Assembly: GCF_014698965.1 (NCBI RefSeq)
Contig: NZ_JACXAE010000040.1
Location: 92,664 to 156,663 of the forward strand
Origin: Iningainema tapete BLCC-T55
Lineage (GTDB): Bacteria > Cyanobacteriota > Cyanobacteriia > Cyanobacteriales > Nostocaceae
DNA: 64,000 nucleotides
Reading direction: 5' to 3'
Positions 17,488 to 26,991 of the stretch are shown here, piece after piece (position 1 is the first letter of the stretch; each line of letters opens with the position of its first letter). A model generated the notes under the pieces. That model had not been told where the DNA came from. It ran no database searches and worked only from the letters and a program-made list of their open reading frames with translations. Made by a program: the position numbers and the translations under genes.

Positions 17488-18158
17488 CGTTTTTCAAGAA
17501 TGCCAAAACCCAAGATTTGCTGAACGTGGTTCTGGAAGGAAAAACTGAGGAATTCCAGCGTAGGGTGTTGGATGTGGTAGTTAAGACAGGGCTGGAACCG
17601 GATGATCCAGTTTTTCTAGTCTTGCTGGCTACTGGGCGTTTGGAAGTGTTGTTGGAGGAATCCCCTCAAGCTTTGGAGCGTCTGTTTAAGGGATGGACTT
17701 CTGAGATTAAGCGTAGTCTGGATTTGGTCGAGCAGGTTACTCTTGAGCAGCAGAAGAATGCGATCGCCAAAGCAGCTGGGGATTTAATTCGGCAAGCGGA
17801 AAGGAAAGAAGCGCGACGGTTTTTTACTTCTTTGATACCAGCAATGGCTGTGTTGCTCTCTTGTGTGGGAATTGGTGTATTGTTGGGGATGACAGTTCCT
17901 CCTTGGATGGGTGGGGGACTAACGAACCCTCGCCGCCTCACAGTAGAGGAAGCTGAAGCCTTACGCTGGGCGCAGAGTAAAGAAGGGAAGTTCGCCCGCA
18001 ATCTCATGAAGTGGAACTCTGGCTCCCTAGACAATTTGGACTGCACTCAGGACGTAAAGCGCCTTGGTGTTACTTTAGAAGTCGCCGGAAGACCCGCCAC
18101 GACGGGCTTTTGCACGATTTGGGTTCAACCTCCCAACAAGCGCCAGTTCAAGAAATAG
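17484..18158 (+). CDS. DUF6753-like plasmid protein with one membrane segment
   Basis: 224 residues from a GTG overlapping the preceding stop. The N-terminal 110 residues are helical (LLEESPQALERLFKGWTSEIKRSLDLVEQ), then a single hydrophobic segment FFTSLIPAMAVLLSCVGIGVLLGMTV, then a soluble tail with two Cys. Proteins of this form follow ParA-like genes on cyanobacterial plasmids. The function is unknown. The family name is from memory and should be checked. Confidence 0.55.
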   Translation: MTFFKNAKTQDLLNVVLEGKTEEFQRRVLDVVVKTGLEPDDPVFLVLLATGRLEVLLEESPQALERLFKGWTSEIKRSLDLVEQVTLEQQKNAIAKAAGDLIRQAERKEARRFFTSLIPAMAVLLSCVGIGVLLGMTVPPWMGGGLTNPRRLTVEEAEALRWAQSKEGKFARNLMKWNSGSLDNLDCTQDVKRLGVTLEVAGRPATTGFCTIWVQPPNKRQFKK

Positions 18159-18172
18159 GAGTAGCCATAACG

Positions 18173-18210
18173 TCGAGAGTGACAAGTGTTACTCTCGATA
18201 TTTCCTAAAA
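18173..18210 (+). terminator. Hairpin after the partition-like operon
   Basis: TCGAGAGT pairs perfectly with ACTCTCGA around a 10-base loop, 15 bases after the operon's last stop. The following bases (TATTTCC) are only moderately T-rich. Confidence 0.55.
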
Positions 18211-18336
18211 TTTATCGTTCAAGAGCGATCGCCAATGAAGTATACAAAAAAGCATCTCGGTCAATCTTCTCTTTGAGAAACCGTGTATTTGCTCAGATAA
18301 TACAATCTATGATTAAAGATAGAGAGATGATAACTT

Positions 18337-18978
18337 ATGGTTGAAACAGTTGGGATTACCAAAGCGATTACTAACCTAAACGAGGCGCACGCCAAGTTCA
18401 ATTTAAGCCAAACTGCTGACCCCGAATTTTTCACAGAATGGTTTGAGGATTTACCCGAACTCACTGACAGTGAAAAAGCAACTTTGAATCGGTTGAAGAG
18501 TCGCTACCTCTATTATGCAGCAGACGGTTCAATCACAGAAGGTACTGTCAATATTATTATGCTTTCTCCCCTACTGGAATTAATGGGTTTGTGCGATCCA
18601 CCTTTTAAGATTCAGAGTGAGAAATTGGTGAATGTCGAAATTGAAAACGGAGGCAAAGAAGAACCAGTATTAGAAGGATTCATTGACGCTTTAATTGTGC
18701 AAAATCAACTTTGGGTGGTGTTAATTGAGTCGAAGCGTTATGGTTTAAGCGTTATGCAGGCTCTTCCACAAACATTAGCTTACATGATGGCAAACCCTAA
18801 TTTAGAAATGCCAGTTTTTGGAATGATCATGACTGGTGAAGACTATATTTTTATTAAGCTGAATCAGCAGACGCGCTCCTATGCTTTATCAAAAAAGTTT
18901 ACTCTCTCCAACCCAATAGAAAACGAGTTGTACGAAGTTATACAGGTTATGAAGCGAATTGTTAGCTTGGTTGTATAG
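18337..18978 (+). CDS. PD-(D/E)XK nuclease-like protein (paralogue of 27.5-28.2 kb gene)
   Basis: 213 residues. The core GFIDALIVQNQLWVVLIESKR carries the D...E-x-K signature of PD-(D/E)XK nucleases, preceded by a conserved helical region (FFTEWFEDLPELTDSEKATLNRLKSRYLYY). Such proteins are widespread in cyanobacteria and usually labelled restriction-endonuclease-like. No methylase is adjacent, so a classical restriction role is doubtful. A second copy lies at 27537-28151 on the other strand. Confidence 0.7.
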   Translation: MVETVGITKAITNLNEAHAKFNLSQTADPEFFTEWFEDLPELTDSEKATLNRLKSRYLYYAADGSITEGTVNIIMLSPLLELMGLCDPPFKIQSEKLVNVEIENGGKEEPVLEGFIDALIVQNQLWVVLIESKRYGLSVMQALPQTLAYMMANPNLEMPVFGMIMTGEDYIFIKLNQQTRSYALSKKFTLSNPIENELYEVIQVMKRIVSLVV

Positions 18979-19116
18979 GTATAATATGATTGGTAAGGAA
19001 GAAGCGGAAGTAAATATTTATTACCATGATTGCGAGGTAATCGCTCAGACCTAGAGTTACAAATTATTTCGGCATTAGGGAGCAAGACAGTAACTCTTGT
19101 ATTGCCCCAAACCGCG

Positions 19117-19152
19117 AAAAAAATTACCCCGCTCCGGTTAAGGTAGCGGGGT
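19117..19152 (-). terminator. Strong rho-independent terminator
   Basis: On the minus strand ACCCCGCT pairs with AGCGGGGT, followed by AATTTTTTT. It lies 30 bases after the stop of the minus-strand gene ending at 19183. Confidence 0.8.
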
Positions 19153-19182
19153 TGCCGTCCAATGTATGACGGCAATGCGTGT

Positions 19183-19515
19183 TTAGGCAGATTTAGCTGA
19201 TATTCTTTCAGCACGCTGCTGTTTGTGCAGCTTCCGACGTACTTTGATGGCATCTAAGTCCGCCAATCCATACAGTAATTTTGCTTTCTTCATAAGCTCG
19301 CTCAAGGGCGTTTCTTTGTAGTCTTTGCGGAATTCAGCGTTATGAACTGTCCAGTCGAATTCTTCATCGCTCCATTGGGCTGCGCTTTCCAGTTCACGTC
19401 CGCTTTCTTCTCGTAAGACTTCCAAAGTCATAAGACGTAATTTTTCCGCATATGGGATTACGCGATCCAATGCTTTGGCTTTGGGTTGGGCTTGAGCTTG
19501 AGACTTACGTGTCAT
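19183..19515 (-). CDS. Small hypothetical plasmid protein
   Basis: About 110 residues from the ATG of MTRKSQAQAQ, with AGGAGAAAATGTA directly upstream. N-terminus basic and Gln/Ala-rich; the rest is charged and helical (LRLMTLEVLREESGRELESAAQWSDEEFDW), ending in KVRRKLHKQQRAERI. No family recognised. A strong terminator follows. It may belong with the acidic-tail gene upstream, but a second terminator separates them. Confidence 0.5.
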   Translation of the reverse strand: MTRKSQAQAQPKAKALDRVIPYAEKLRLMTLEVLREESGRELESAAQWSDEEFDWTVHNAEFRKDYKETPLSELMKKAKLLYGLADLDAIKVRRKLHKQQRAERISAKSA

Positions 19516-19707
19516 TACATTTTCTCCTTTTTTAACAGTTGATATCATGTCGAAACCAGCAATAGCTGCATTTATAGTCAGTTTAAAATTGAACTTTCAC
19601 TGGCATTTACAGCGATAGCTGGTTATCCAGTTAAATTCAAAGTTTTAAACTTTCACGTATTAGCAGCGATCGCTGTTTATTTGATTAAATTCAGCTAGAA
19701 TCTTCCA

Positions 19708-19746
19708 CAAAAAAAATGCCCTGCTTTAATGGCAGAGCATTTTTTG
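19708..19746 (-). terminator. Bidirectional terminator
   Basis: ATGC-C-CTGC and GCAG-A-GCAT form a stem with one mismatch; A7 on one side and T6 on the other make it work in either direction. It ends the acidic-tail gene on the minus strand. Confidence 0.75.
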
Positions 19747-19760
19747 GTTAATTAGGCAGT

Positions 19761-20396
19761 TTACTCTAAGGAGTCGCCTTCTTCATCTTCTTCGTCCTCA
19801 TCTTCATCCTCATCCTCATCATCGAATTCCTCTTCAGAGTCCTCGTCCTCTTCCTCCTCTTCTTCATCAAGGTCTTCCAAGTCTTCGAGGTCTGCGTCGT
19901 CCTCATCCTCTTCTTTGTTGTTGAATGAGTTACGCTTTTCTAGACTCTGACGATTGAATTCCACTAGGTCAGCAATTGCCTGTTCGGGAGTTAAATCGAT
20001 GGTGTCGTACAGCATCGCTAAGGCGAGTGCTACGACTTCTGTAGGATGTTTGAGAGAGTCTGGCGCTCCGAAGAGCCGGACGAATACTTTGTTGTTCCAG
20101 CGGTTCCAGTCCAACTTTTTCCCGTTCTTCTTTTTGACTTGGGCTGCGATGTCAAGTCCGATTTTCTCTCGGCTGGCGTGACCTACTTTGGTGGCGATTC
20201 GCTGGTTACGAACTTGGAGTTTGACTCCAAATTCTTTGAAGACTGCGTTGCGAAGTTCTTTGAGCAATGCGATCGCTTGGTCTTCGACGGTTGCTTTTGC
20301 TGTAGGCGGGGTTGATACCGTCGCTTTTGTGTTGGCAGCTTTAGCAGTTCCGTTTCCGTTGCGAGCCGTATTAATGCGAGCTTTGGCGGTAGTCAT
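19761..20396 (-). CDS. Hypothetical protein with long acidic C-terminal tail
   Basis: 211 residues. The N-terminal 40 are Ala/Thr-rich and low complexity, the middle 110 form a folded domain (VEDQAIALLKELRNAVFKEFGVKLQVRNQ...WNRWNNKVFVRLFG), and the last 50 are almost all Asp/Glu. Acidic tails of this kind often recruit partners or shield DNA-binding sites. No family is recognised. A second protein with a similar tail is encoded at 38813-39853. Confidence 0.6.
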   Translation of the reverse strand: MTTAKARINTARNGNGTAKAANTKATVSTPPTAKATVEDQAIALLKELRNAVFKEFGVKLQVRNQRIATKVGHASREKIGLDIAAQVKKKNGKKLDWNRWNNKVFVRLFGAPDSLKHPTEVVALALAMLYDTIDLTPEQAIADLVEFNRQSLEKRNSFNNKEEDEDDADLEDLEDLDEEEEEEDEDSEEEFDDEDEDEDEDEEDEEGDSLE

Positions 20397-20664
20397 GAAG
20401 TTCCTTTTTTTTAATTTATTGACTTCATGCTCATAGCCGCGCTAGCGGCATTTTTGGCTCCGCCACGTTTGCCGTGGCAATTAAATTCATTTTATTTAAT
20501 GAAACTTAAATGTAAGTTCTTGCATTTTTGGCTGCGATCGCTAACCCAGAAATAAGATGGAGTGACAGTCATTTTACCTTTATCCAACTTGAGAAAGAAT
20601 CAAATATTGACGATTGATGTGAAAGTGATTAATTTTAAATTGCAATATGTTCACAGGGTAGTGT

Positions 20665-22239
20665 ATGCGCTCGATGAATGATTGGTCAGCCTTAGCCGAT
20701 CAAGGCACTCCAATAGTTGGTTTGGAGTATCATGCGACTGATAGGTCAAGCATATTGAACCAGTTTTACAGATGGGGTGCAGAGCGTTCAATGCCCGTTT
20801 ATTACTGGAATCCTGGTTATTCCTGTCTTCAGCAGGTGGTGGAGCTAGAGAGACATAAGTGCATTTTGCAGGATACGGATATTGTTCCGGATAAGGATGT
20901 GCCGCAGTTTTTGTTGGAGAAGAAGCAGGCAGGGATTTACCTGTTAGAAGGGGTGTTGGAGTTTGATAGCATTGGTCAGGTGAGTGAACGACGTTCCTAC
21001 CAATTGATAAACGCTTTCTACCAAGCGTCTTGGGCAACAAACCAGCAGTTCTGGGTTTTACTGGAAAGTTACGTTGAGCTACCCTTGAATTTGCAAGCCT
21101 TGATTCCTATTCTCTCCAATCCGCTGCCTGGGCGCGAACAGGTACGCGATGCAGTTACAAATTTTATCAGCAGAAATTTCTGGTTAGAAGGGAAAGACGA
21201 TCCACTCGCTCAGGTTCCCCTAGTCCGGGCTTGTCAGGGGTTGCCTTTGGGAGAGATTCAGCTAGTGTTAGAGCGTAGTCTTGCCTTCGCAGGAACAATT
21301 GAGGAACTGGCAGCCGAAGTGCTGGAACACAAAGTTTCCAAGCTGCGGGGGCGGGGTTTGGAATACCTGAACGAGCCGGATGTGCCAAATGCCGGAGGGT
21401 TGGACTTGCTGGACGAGACGCTTAACAGGGTGACAGCATTATTAGATCCGGAAGCTGAAAAGTACGGGCTAAAGTTTCCCAAGGGGATGATCCTCTGGGG
21501 ACCACCAGGGACGGGTAAGAGTTTGAGTGCCAAACTTGCAGCTAAGAAGATGGGAGTGCCGCTTTTGGCTGCTGACTGGGGTGGGCTGCGCGGTGCCACT
21601 GCTTATGAGTCAGAGCGAAACCTCCGGTTTCTACTAGAATTGGCTGAAAGCCTTGCTCCTGTTACCCTCTATTTTGATGACTTTGATAAAGGCTTTGCCG
21701 GGTGGGACTCCGACGCTGATGGAGGTGTGGCACGACGGCTCTCTGGCAAGCTTTTAACCTGGATGCAGGAGCATCAATCACAAGTTTACATGATGGCAAC
21801 GGTGAATAGGTTAGGGATGCTGCCACCGGAACTGATCCGAAGATTTGACGATATTTTCTTTATCGATTTGCCTCATGAAGGGGCGATGTATGATATTTTT
21901 AACTTGCATCTATCCAAGTATTTCCCAGAGTTTCGCAATCCAGACAAATCTCCTTGGTCTGACGAGCAGTGGCGAATTTTACTCAGGGATTACCGACTTT
22001 GCACACCTGCGGAAATTGCCAATGCTGTCAGAAAAGCTGCTGAGGAAGCTTTTTATCAAGGTAAGCCGGGGAAAGTGGATGTACTAGACCTAATCAAAGT
22101 GCGCTCTTCATTCACTCCATCGTTGATCCGCGACGAAGATAAAATTCTGGCAATCCGGAACCAGGCAGTATTCGCCCGCCCAGCTGCTGGTTCCGATCAA
22201 TCTCGATTCGCTACGCCGCCAGCTGAACTTTTCGAGTAG
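20665..22239 (+). CDS. AAA+ ATPase, Ycf46-like
   Basis: 524 residues. The N-terminal 230 residues form a non-catalytic region (HATDRSSILNQFYRWGAERSMPVYYWNPG). The AAA core has Walker A LWGPPGTGKSLSAK, Walker B LYFDDFDKG, sensor-1 ATVNR and arginine finger ELIRRFDD. This order and the N-terminal type match Ycf46-like ATPases of cyanobacteria and plastids. Substrates are unknown. The gene stands alone on the plus strand. Confidence 0.75.
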   Translation: MRSMNDWSALADQGTPIVGLEYHATDRSSILNQFYRWGAERSMPVYYWNPGYSCLQQVVELERHKCILQDTDIVPDKDVPQFLLEKKQAGIYLLEGVLEFDSIGQVSERRSYQLINAFYQASWATNQQFWVLLESYVELPLNLQALIPILSNPLPGREQVRDAVTNFISRNFWLEGKDDPLAQVPLVRACQGLPLGEIQLVLERSLAFAGTIEELAAEVLEHKVSKLRGRGLEYLNEPDVPNAGGLDLLDETLNRVTALLDPEAEKYGLKFPKGMILWGPPGTGKSLSAKLAAKKMGVPLLAADWGGLRGATAYESERNLRFLLELAESLAPVTLYFDDFDKGFAGWDSDADGGVARRLSGKLLTWMQEHQSQVYMMATVNRLGMLPPELIRRFDDIFFIDLPHEGAMYDIFNLHLSKYFPEFRNPDKSPWSDEQWRILLRDYRLCTPAEIANAVRKAAEEAFYQGKPGKVDVLDLIKVRSSFTPSLIRDEDKILAIRNQAVFARPAAGSDQSRFATPPAELFE

Positions 22240-22570
22240 TTGAAAAAAATGGCGTTGCTGATTTGTTGTATGAAAATAATTTTGCGTCATACCAAAAATC
22301 TTGTAGAGACGCACTCATTTGAGCCAGCGCTGCATCCGGGTTTCCTGACAGAGGCGACTGGCTTGCGTCTCTACACGCAGATTCATACTGTGATTCAGCA
22401 ACGCCTCCGAAGGAGTGCAGTGAGATGTTAGGGGAAACCGTGCCAAAACGGGAAAATTGTACGCTAAGCTCAAAATGCCTTTTGTACAAAGATTCCAGCC
22501 AAAAAACTTGATCATTTGTACAGAGATTGAGTGAATATGAATATAGGGAAGAAAGTAGCGTAAACTGAGC
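22240..22570. other. Intergenic region with a dispersed palindromic repeat
   Basis: No gene seen. It contains the inverted pair at 22302-22375 described separately; the remainder shows no clear signal. Confidence 0.5.
22302..22375. repeat. Cyanobacterial TGTAGAGACGC inverted repeat
   Basis: TGTAGAGACGC at one end and its exact complement GCGTCTCTACA at the other, 52 bases apart. The same 11-mer forms the heart of the element at 56219-56248, so it is a dispersed family. Confidence 0.75.
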
Positions 22571-22933
22571 TTAGTCAACAGGTTCAGCGAAATGAATGGC
22601 ATTCCCGTTTAAGTCGAGTATCACGAACTCCTTTAGTCCCCAAGGCTTCAGTTCCAGCTTGCTATTAGGGTGAATAACGTCCACTCGCTGGTATTCAGCA
22701 TAAAGCTCTTCTATATTTTTCACATTGATACGACAGCTTGTATTTTTTGGGATGTGAGAATCCTCACACAGCCACAAATGAACTTCAATGGCATCGCGTG
22801 TGAGTCCGGCGTAGTCATCGAACTCAAATCTCTTGGTAAAGCCAAGCCGTTGTTCATAGAAAATAATGCTCTTTGAAATGTCTTGCGCTGGTAGTACCGG
22901 AATGGCATTGTAAAACACCGAGCTTGCTGTCAT
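22571..22933 (-). CDS. VOC-family protein (glyoxalase/bleomycin-resistance fold)
   Basis: 120 residues, the usual size. It starts AIPVLPAQDISKSIIFYEQRLGF and ends FVILDLNGNAIHFAEP, the two hallmark strands of a vicinal-oxygen-chelate monomer. Such proteins bind bleomycin-like drugs or act on glutathione adducts. The substrate cannot be told. It lies among other small metabolic genes in a cargo-like stretch. Confidence 0.8.
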   Translation of the reverse strand: MTASSVFYNAIPVLPAQDISKSIIFYEQRLGFTKRFEFDDYAGLTRDAIEVHLWLCEDSHIPKNTSCRINVKNIEELYAEYQRVDVIHPNSKLELKPWGLKEFVILDLNGNAIHFAEPVD

Positions 22934-23086
22934 AGAGGAATCTCACAATTTGGATAATAGGGGTAACAGTTAGCTAGCATATATCCTTAGTTCATTGGTG
23001 CAGAGTAGTATGTATTCTCTGCACCTTGATAGTATGTTTTGGCAAAAGTATTTTTTATTGCCACGCTTAAGAATTATATACTGGAA

Positions 23087-23271
23087 TTATTCAGAAAAAT
23101 TTGGTACGTTTTTTAACGCCAATTGTGCCACTTCTTCGGCACGTTGTGATGTTACTTTTTGATACCGTGTTTGTGTTATTGAGGGATTGAGCCGAGATAC
23201 AGTAAAAACCAGCATTCCGGGTCGGAAAAGCCTTGCTGTATCATCTAAATGCTCCCCTTTTTCTCGGTTAT
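23087..23271 (-). pseudogene. Orphan C-terminal fragment downstream of the AraC gene
   Basis: A minus-strand frame of about 60 codons reads HLDDTARLFRPGMLVFTVS followed by a helical tail ending ALKNVPNFSE and TAA. It has no start codon and begins right at the end of the AraC gene. I read it as the surviving end of a lost gene; the family is not recognised. Confidence 0.4.
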
Positions 23272-24120
23272 TTAAACACCATCGCGAAATTGTTTTGGTG
23301 TCACTCCTAAAAGTTTGCGGAATTGTGCCGTAAAATGGCTGGGATTGGAAAAGCCTACCTGATAAGCAATTTCCGCTGTCGAAAATCGCGTTACTTGTAA
23401 TAGTACTTTTGCCCGTTCGATTCTACGCTTGAGAATGTATTGATGTGGTGGTTCTCCTGTGAGAGTTTTAAAGGTACGGGCAAAATGAAACTCGCTCATT
23501 GGTACTAATGCAGCCAAATTTGCGATCGCGAGTTCTTCTGCTAAATTTTCTTCGATATAATCTTTGATTTGTTTGAGTTTGAGGGTATCAATAATACCTG
23601 ATTGTGCAGGGGACTTTTTGCTAACTCCACCATAACTTCGCAATAAATGCACCGCTAGCAAATTTCGTAATGATTCTACGTACAAATTACCAGCTAAACC
23701 GTCATTAATTACCTCTGATTTTAACAACTGTGCCACATGTAAAATCGTTGGGTCGGGGAAGATTACCCGGTGTTCTAACTCAACTGGAGTTGATATTCCA
23801 TTGTCATCTGCCAATTGGTTGATTATTTGTGGTTCGAGCAGTAAATTTACATATTCGCTTTCCTTCTCCCGTTGATGCCAAACAAACTCACAGGATGAAT
23901 ATATAAACACACTTCCTGCGGGTAGGGTAGTGGTTTGTGGTTTTTTTCCATCTACCGACCAAGTAACGCGCTCGTGGGGAGCAAATGCCACACTAATAGC
24001 ATTTTTTGGCATCGCAAAATCAAAATCTCCAGCCTGAACCAAACGGCCGTATTCTACAGTTAAATCGCTCCATTCAGCTTTGATAATGGTAGCTGCTGCT
24101 TGCTGTTTGGGTTGTGACAT
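23272..24120 (-). CDS. AraC-family transcriptional regulator
   Basis: 282 residues. An N-terminal cupin-like sensor domain is followed by the paired helix-turn-helix of AraC/XylS: LAIANLAALVPMSEFHFARTF and FSTAEIAYQVGFSNPSHFTAQF, ending LLGVTPKQFR. The nearby SDR and hydrolase genes on the same strand are plausible targets. A truncated relative of its sensor half lies just upstream at 24289-24705. Confidence 0.85.
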   Translation of the reverse strand: MSQPKQQAAATIIKAEWSDLTVEYGRLVQAGDFDFAMPKNAISVAFAPHERVTWSVDGKKPQTTTLPAGSVFIYSSCEFVWHQREKESEYVNLLLEPQIINQLADDNGISTPVELEHRVIFPDPTILHVAQLLKSEVINDGLAGNLYVESLRNLLAVHLLRSYGGVSKKSPAQSGIIDTLKLKQIKDYIEENLAEELAIANLAALVPMSEFHFARTFKTLTGEPPHQYILKRRIERAKVLLQVTRFSTAEIAYQVGFSNPSHFTAQFRKLLGVTPKQFRDGV

Positions 24121-24288
24121 TGGGAACTATACTGCTTACGTCAATTCACTTTATACCAATTATATCAACGCCCAATAAACATGGTTAGCAGCGATACAAG
24201 CTAAACCTATACAGATTCTAATGCTTACCTTTTACTTCTGCCTATGTTTTGTTTCAGTTTTGGCATTACTGTTTATGTCCATAATTTA

Positions 24289-24705
24289 TTACAGATGCGG
24301 GCTTTGTTTGTGTAATTCTAGATTAGAAAGCTCACAAGATGTAATCATCGCAGTCACAATTGCAGACACAAAGTCTTGACCTAAAATGTTAGGTGTTTCC
24401 ATTTCTATTTGTAGTAGGTGTGCTAAGTAAAGTATTGAGGGATTAGTAATTTTTATCTGGTAGAAAAATGGATAATGGGAAACAAAGATTTCTTTACCAA
24501 AAATTTGCTTTAGGAGAGATGGGGTAAGGCTAATTAGTAAGTAATCGCTCCGTCGATTTTTCGGAATATAATTCAACCAATTAGCTTCTAAAGTTTCTGT
24601 GTTTGCAACATACATAATTAAAGCTTTTCTAATCGCATTCCCTGAATGTATGTACTTGACACTCAGCCCATCCCAGAAACCTTCAAGAATAAAATTGGGA
24701 TGCAT
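24289..24705 (-). pseudogene. Truncated AraC-type regulator (sensor half only)
   Basis: 138 residues. The segment PSILYLAHLLQIEMETPN...FVSAIVTAMI aligns in pattern with PTILHVAQLLKSEVIND...YVESLRNLLAVHLL of the adjacent AraC regulator, but the protein ends before any helix-turn-helix. Either a decayed duplicate or a DNA-binding-less modulator that could pair with the intact regulator. Confidence 0.5.
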
Positions 24706-24814
24706 AATTAAACTCCTAAAGTGAACATTAAGTCTTGGGGTGGTACGAGAAACAGGGTTTCAAGTCACCAAAATGTAGTTGGCTCGTTTTCCCAAAGGTC
24801 GAAACTCGGATTTT

Positions 24815-25699
24815 TTAACCAAGTCCACCTCCATCAACACTAAAGTTGCCACCCGAAACGTAGGAGGCTTCATCGGAGGCAAGCCACATTACTAGGCTTG
24901 CCACTTCGTCAGCTTTGCCAGCCCGTTTAATAGGGTAGGGTGCGAGGAGTTGTTCTTCTGTTACCTTCCAATCGCGCTTAACACGGTCAAGCATTGCTGT
25001 ATCAATCGCTCCCGGCGAGACAGCATTAACACGAATGGTTTTACCGTATTCTTGAGCCGCCGCCTTAGACATGTGAATCACGGCAGCTTTACTAGCTCCG
25101 TAGCCGACGATATTAGGAAAAGCGCTTCGGCCACCAATACTTGCCATGTTAATAATCGCACCACCTCCCGTTTTCAACATCTGGGGAATTTGATATTTCA
25201 TTCCCAGAAAAACACCACGGGCGTTAGTATTCATCAAATCGTCGAATTCTGCGATCGCTGTGTCGGCAATGGGTTTTGGGGGGTAATCAACACCTGCATT
25301 ATTGAAAGCTATGTCCAAACGACCATATTTGGTAACACAGACATCCACAAAAGCTTTTACTTCCTCCGGTTTGCGAACATCTGCACGCATATAGGTTGCC
25401 TCTCCACCCGATGCGCGGATTTCCTTTTCCACCTCTGCCCCCAGTTTCTCACGACGACCGCAGAAAAAGACCTTCGCACCCTGTTTCGCAAAAGCTTTAG
25501 CAGTGGCTTCGCCAATTCCGGAAGTCGCCCCGGTAATCAAAACTACCTTGTTTGCGAATCGCCCTTGTGGTTCTACAGTGACAGGCTTCTGTGCAATGGG
25601 TTTTTCTGTGTTGTCATTGGCAGTAGCTTTTGTATAAATTGCACCTGCTAAACCTGCTGTTCCCAATCCTGCTAAAATTTTACGGCGACCTGTATTCAT
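24815..25699 (-). CDS. SDR-family oxidoreductase with twin-arginine leader
   Basis: About 294 residues from the ATG of MNTGRRKILAG, preceded by AGGA; an in-frame start at 25747 is less likely. RRKILAGLGTAGLAGAIY looks like a Tat signal. The SDR domain has the Rossmann motif TGATSGIGEA, NNAGV, the catalytic Ser in INMASIGG and YGASK (Tyr-x-x-x-Lys), ending VSGGNFSVDGG. The likely location is the periplasm, which is unusual for a nucleotide-dependent SDR unless cofactor is bound before export. The hydrolase gene lies 50 bases upstream. Confidence 0.8.
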   Translation of the reverse strand: MNTGRRKILAGLGTAGLAGAIYTKATANDNTEKPIAQKPVTVEPQGRFANKVVLITGATSGIGEATAKAFAKQGAKVFFCGRREKLGAEVEKEIRASGGEATYMRADVRKPEEVKAFVDVCVTKYGRLDIAFNNAGVDYPPKPIADTAIAEFDDLMNTNARGVFLGMKYQIPQMLKTGGGAIINMASIGGRSAFPNIVGYGASKAAVIHMSKAAAQEYGKTIRVNAVSPGAIDTAMLDRVKRDWKVTEEQLLAPYPIKRAGKADEVASLVMWLASDEASYVSGGNFSVDGGGLG

Positions 25700-25750
25700 G
25701 ATGTGATTCCTAAGATGATTAATTTGGGTTGCATTTGAAATCGCCAAAAT

Positions 25751-26836
25751 TTAAAGTGCTGATTTCAAATGATTGGCGATGAGTGAAACCGATTGTTTTA
25801 CAGTGGCATCCTGGTCATAGAAATCAAACTGAGTGCGATTATCTAACCAAGCAAACTTTTTATTATTAGTAGGAATCTTCTGGAAAAATTGACTAGCACC
25901 TTCAGGAATCGCCGCTTTTTTGCTATGAATAAATAATGTTGGTACATTGATATTTTTAGCTTGGGGCATTGGGTTAAAAGTCAACCATTCTGCCCATGAC
26001 ATTACCGCAAATTCATTACTCCACTGAGGAATTGCCCCCCGTTGAGAGTCCGTATAATAAGGAATTTCACCGAACATTGGTGCTTTGGGATTGGTTTTAC
26101 TAGCTGCGGGAACAACTTCGGCATTTCCAGTTTTTTCAAACTGCTTTCTCGCCGCTTTACCAATTTTAATTTTGTCTTCTACTGCCTTTTCTCCGCCATA
26201 AACAGCACTAACAATTGCTGGGTCATGAATCCAAGGTGCAACGGTAATTAATGACTTGATGCGTCCATCTTCAGCGGTTACCTGCGCCATATAACCAGCA
26301 CTAGCACAAATCCCTAACCCAACAATTTTATTACTATCAATCGCATTTACCGACTGCAAGAAACTTACTGCATTTTTAATATCTTTCATCTTTTCGGTCG
26401 GAGATTCAAACCCGCGCAACTTCCCACCACTTTCCCCAAAGGTGCGAAAATCAAATGTAAATGCTGCAAATCCCTGTTCTGAAAGTTTTTGAGCATAGGT
26501 AGCAGGCATTTGTTCTTTGATAGTCATCCAAGCACCCGTGACAACTACCACAGGTAATTTATCACCAGCTTTGTAGTTTGCAGGTAAATATAGATTTCCC
26601 ACCAGGGTTTCCCCGGAGCTTGGGAACGTAACGCGATTTATACCAGGTTTATAGTTATTGACACCTGCGATGGCAGCAGCTACTCCTTGGAGTATCGCAC
26701 TATCGTCAACTTGCTGCACCTGTGGTAGCGCTAAATTATTGTTTTTTCCTATATTCTGGCTCTGAGCGCAAGCACTATTGGCAAATAAAATCAAAGAAAG
26801 AGTGCAAGCTTGGATGGCTTTATTCATCAGTTTCAT
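25751..26836 (-). CDS. Secreted alpha/beta hydrolase
   Basis: 361 residues from an ATG with GGAGAAAC upstream. A signal peptide is visible (ACTLSLILFANSACA). The nucleophile elbow is GICASAGY, with the oxyanion region VVTGAWMTIKEQ and a late Asp/His region. It resembles dienelactone-hydrolase-like or X-Pro-peptidase-like enzymes. Expressed with the SDR gene just downstream, it probably forms a two-gene transcript. The substrate is unknown. Confidence 0.75.
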   Translation of the reverse strand: MKLMNKAIQACTLSLILFANSACAQSQNIGKNNNLALPQVQQVDDSAILQGVAAAIAGVNNYKPGINRVTFPSSGETLVGNLYLPANYKAGDKLPVVVVTGAWMTIKEQMPATYAQKLSEQGFAAFTFDFRTFGESGGKLRGFESPTEKMKDIKNAVSFLQSVNAIDSNKIVGLGICASAGYMAQVTAEDGRIKSLITVAPWIHDPAIVSAVYGGEKAVEDKIKIGKAARKQFEKTGNAEVVPAASKTNPKAPMFGEIPYYTDSQRGAIPQWSNEFAVMSWAEWLTFNPMPQAKNINVPTLFIHSKKAAIPEGASQFFQKIPTNNKKFAWLDNRTQFDFYDQDATVKQSVSLIANHLKSAL

Positions 26837-26991
26837 GGTTGTTTCTCCGTTGGTTTTCCTTTGTTAAATCCAATTTAGGGAATTACCAAGGCGATTACAG
26901 CCCCGATTCTTGCGCGGTTATATCAAAATCTTGCGGTGTCATATCAGGGGTCACTGTGGGATGCCTGTTATGTCGTTTTATTAAAGTACCA

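Noticed and set aside
18337..18978. Restriction enzyme of a restriction-modification system
   Set aside because: No methyltransferase or specificity gene nearby; only the nuclease-like fold can be supported.
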